NCBI RefSeq assembly: GCF_000004075.3 | Contig: NC_026658.2 | Coordinates: 17,472,075 to 17,536,074, forward strand | DNA from: Cucumis sativus | Taxonomy: Eukaryota > Streptophyta > Magnoliopsida > Cucurbitales > Cucurbitaceae | DNA length: 64,000 bases | Reading direction: 5' to 3' | Shown: positions 62,312 to 64,000 of the stretch, one piece after another | Layout: each line of letters opens with the position of its first letter | Numbering within the stretch: the first letter of the stretch is position 1 | Program-made: the position numbers and the translations under genes | Notes under the pieces: model-generated | What the model was told of the DNA's origin: nothing | Database searches by the model: none | Seen by the model: the letters and a program-made list of their open reading frames with translations, nothing else

Positions 62312-63340
62312 TTGAATTTAATTGCTAAATTTACAACTATCCTTTTATCTTTTAACAATTTTTCTATAAAAATACATATCGCAAAATATACACATTAAAA
62401 GAGAAAGTTATTTTAAATGACAAACTTACTAAAAAAATATTCACAAATAATAGAAAAATAGTCCTATGATATTTTGCTACTATTTTTAAATATTTTGGTT
62501 TCTTTTTCTTTAATATAAAACATTCCTTTGAAAAATTTGAAAATAAAAAATAATATATAAATGAGACATTTTCAAAATAGCATTATATTGAAATTACCTA
62601 TAAAATATAGCAAAATATATCCAATTTTCTCCGGTTTATTTGAGTTTTTTTTCTTTTTGCTATATTTTGTAAATAGTTTTTTTTTTCTTCTCTTCATAGC
62701 AACTTTTTTTTATATAAAATTAATATTTACAAATTCAAAATTCAAAATTCAAAATTAAATTAAGATATAGATATAAATAATTATATAAAAAAAAGAATAA
62801 AATATAAAAGAAAAAAGTGTGAGTTAGAATATATGATCTTAAAACCATGAAATTGAGGAGAGTACTATGAGTATGTTTACTCACCAACTATCCAATTTTA
62901 CCCTTCGTTACATTTATGATCTATTTGGGAGAAGGAAACGAAACCAAACGGAAAATGACTAAAATAGTTCTTTTTTGGAAATGTATACAAATTTAATCCC
63001 TCTTCTCATTCCTTCTCATTCTTGAGTTTCCCTCTCAGCCCTCATTTTCCTTCCTTTATTTACTTTCATTATTTTGTTTGTTAAAATATCATAAACTAAA
63101 CTTGATTCATTTTTTTTTACTATTTTGTTTGTTAAAACATTATTTTTTAATTTTTGAGATTTGAATTTTAGTTGTTATCCAATAAATTTCATAAGTTTAC
63201 TCTTCCCCAAATTTAAGATTTAATCAAATTATAAGATTTCAAATAAATTGATATCTAATTGTATTATTAATTTGATATATGTTATATACAGATATATATA
63301 CATACATATATGTGTGTATTCTTTAGTGTAATAAATATTA
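62312..63340. other. AT-rich intergenic DNA with a second possible inverted-repeat relic
   Basis: Between about 62572 and 62705, ataaaatatagcaaaatat and its approximate inverse ttttgctatattttgtaaat face each other across about 50 bases, as in the MITE just upstream but more eroded. A ttcaaaattcaaaattcaaaa repeat occurs near 62734-62755. Nothing else is recognisable up to the LINE fragment. Confidence 0.4.
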
Positions 63341-64000
63341 GTCGGCTGATGCCTTGCAAAGGCCCTTGCTACTAGACTGATGCCTCTTCTTCCATGCACA
63401 ATCTTCAGCCAACAAATGGCTTTCATTAATGGCAGACAAATCACCTATGCAATCTTAGTTGCAAATGAAGCCGTTGATTATTGGAAGGCTAAGAAGATAA
63501 AAGACTTAATTTTCAAATTGGATATTGAAAAAGTCTTTGACAAGGTTAACTGGAATTTCATTGATTTCATCTTGATGAAGAAGCAATTCCCTGACAAATG
63601 GAGGAAATGGATACATTCTTGTATATCGTTTGTACAGTACTCCATTATGATCAATGACAAACCTAGAGGGAAAATCATTCCAAACAGTGGAATCAGACAA
63701 GGAGATCGTATATCTCCTTTCATTTTTGTGTTAGCCATGGATTATCTTAACAAAATTCTACAACATATCTTGAGCAGAAGAAGCAAATCAAAGGTATCTC
63801 AATAAAAGATATAAATCTAACTCATATTCTCTTTGCTGATGATATTTTGCTTTTTGTTGAAGATAATGACGAATATATTAGAAATCTCCAGTTTTCTATT
63901 CACCTCTTTGAAAAGGCTACTGATTTAAACATCAATCTCAGAAAGTCCACCATCTCTTCGGTCAATGTATCAAAAGAGAGATCAGAAAAGATTGCAGCTA
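63341..64000 (+). pseudogene. LINE-type (non-LTR) retrotransposon reverse transcriptase fragment, 5'-truncated and frameshifted
   Basis: From about 63356 the frame reads AKALATRLMPLLPC, then FINGRQITYAILVANEAVDY, the catalytic motif A block KLDIEKVFDKVNW, and GIRQGDRISPFIFVLAMDYL. At about 63775-63805 the frame is lost, and the family continues in another frame with GISIKDINLTHILFADDILL, containing the catalytic FADD. It then runs off the window's right edge (DLNINLRKSTIS). No endonuclease precedes it, and AT-rich spacer abuts it, which fits the 5' truncation usual for LINE insertions. The frameshift makes it a dead copy. Confidence 0.88.

Noticed and set aside
1-64000. CRISPR arrays, bacterial operons, phage or plasmid features
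   Set aside because: The window is eukaryotic, intron-bearing plant DNA. The repeats seen are microsatellites, minisatellites and transposon relics.

Overview
This window is plant nuclear DNA. It is AT-rich, and its genes are intron-bearing with GT-AG junctions (one GC-AG). Their products are plant-specific: an amino-acid permease of the AAP family, the chromatin subunit SWI3C, an ATAF-type NAC factor, a CELLULOSE SYNTHASE INTERACTIVE protein and nucellin-type aspartic proteases. The protein sequences and an abundant small repeat suggest a eudicot, probably a cucurbit (Cucumis-like). The species call is an inference from memory, not a search.

Layout: 1-3.0 kb is intergenic DNA and promoter. 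An AAP3-like permease (+) lies at 3379-6440. A 5'-truncated, frameshifted Ty1/copia element with its 3' LTR lies at 8711-10858. A small Pro/Ser-rich gene (+) lies at 11814-12302 and ends in a diverged 70-bp tandem duplication. SWI3C (-) lies at 13772-19661 in nine exons. A plant-specific gene of unknown function (+, three exons, possible myristoylated membrane protein) lies at 22176-24177. About 8 kb without genes follows. An ATAF-type NAC gene (+) at 32752-33997 has five ACGTG motifs just upstream. After about 6 kb more of intergenic DNA comes the giant Armadillo/C2 gene CSI3-like (+), 41373-49408, six coding exons and 2133 residues. Two aspartic protease genes (-), 50991-53229 and 57791-60406, are a tandem duplication with matching exon structure. 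The right end holds small inverted-repeat elements, including a clear MITE at 62140-62311, and a 5'-truncated LINE reverse transcriptase running off the window.

I rebuilt every gene model by hand from splice consensus, reading frame and family resemblance. The coding exons sum to whole codon numbers in every gene. UTR introns and transcription starts are inference. The genes do not form a pathway; this is ordinary gene-rich euchromatin. I found no new multi-gene system. The most useful leads are the GC-AG intron and overlapping upstream ORF in CSI3, the ACGTG array of the NAC gene, the C-terminal and promoter divergence of the protease pair, the unknown membrane protein, and several undocumented repeat structures.
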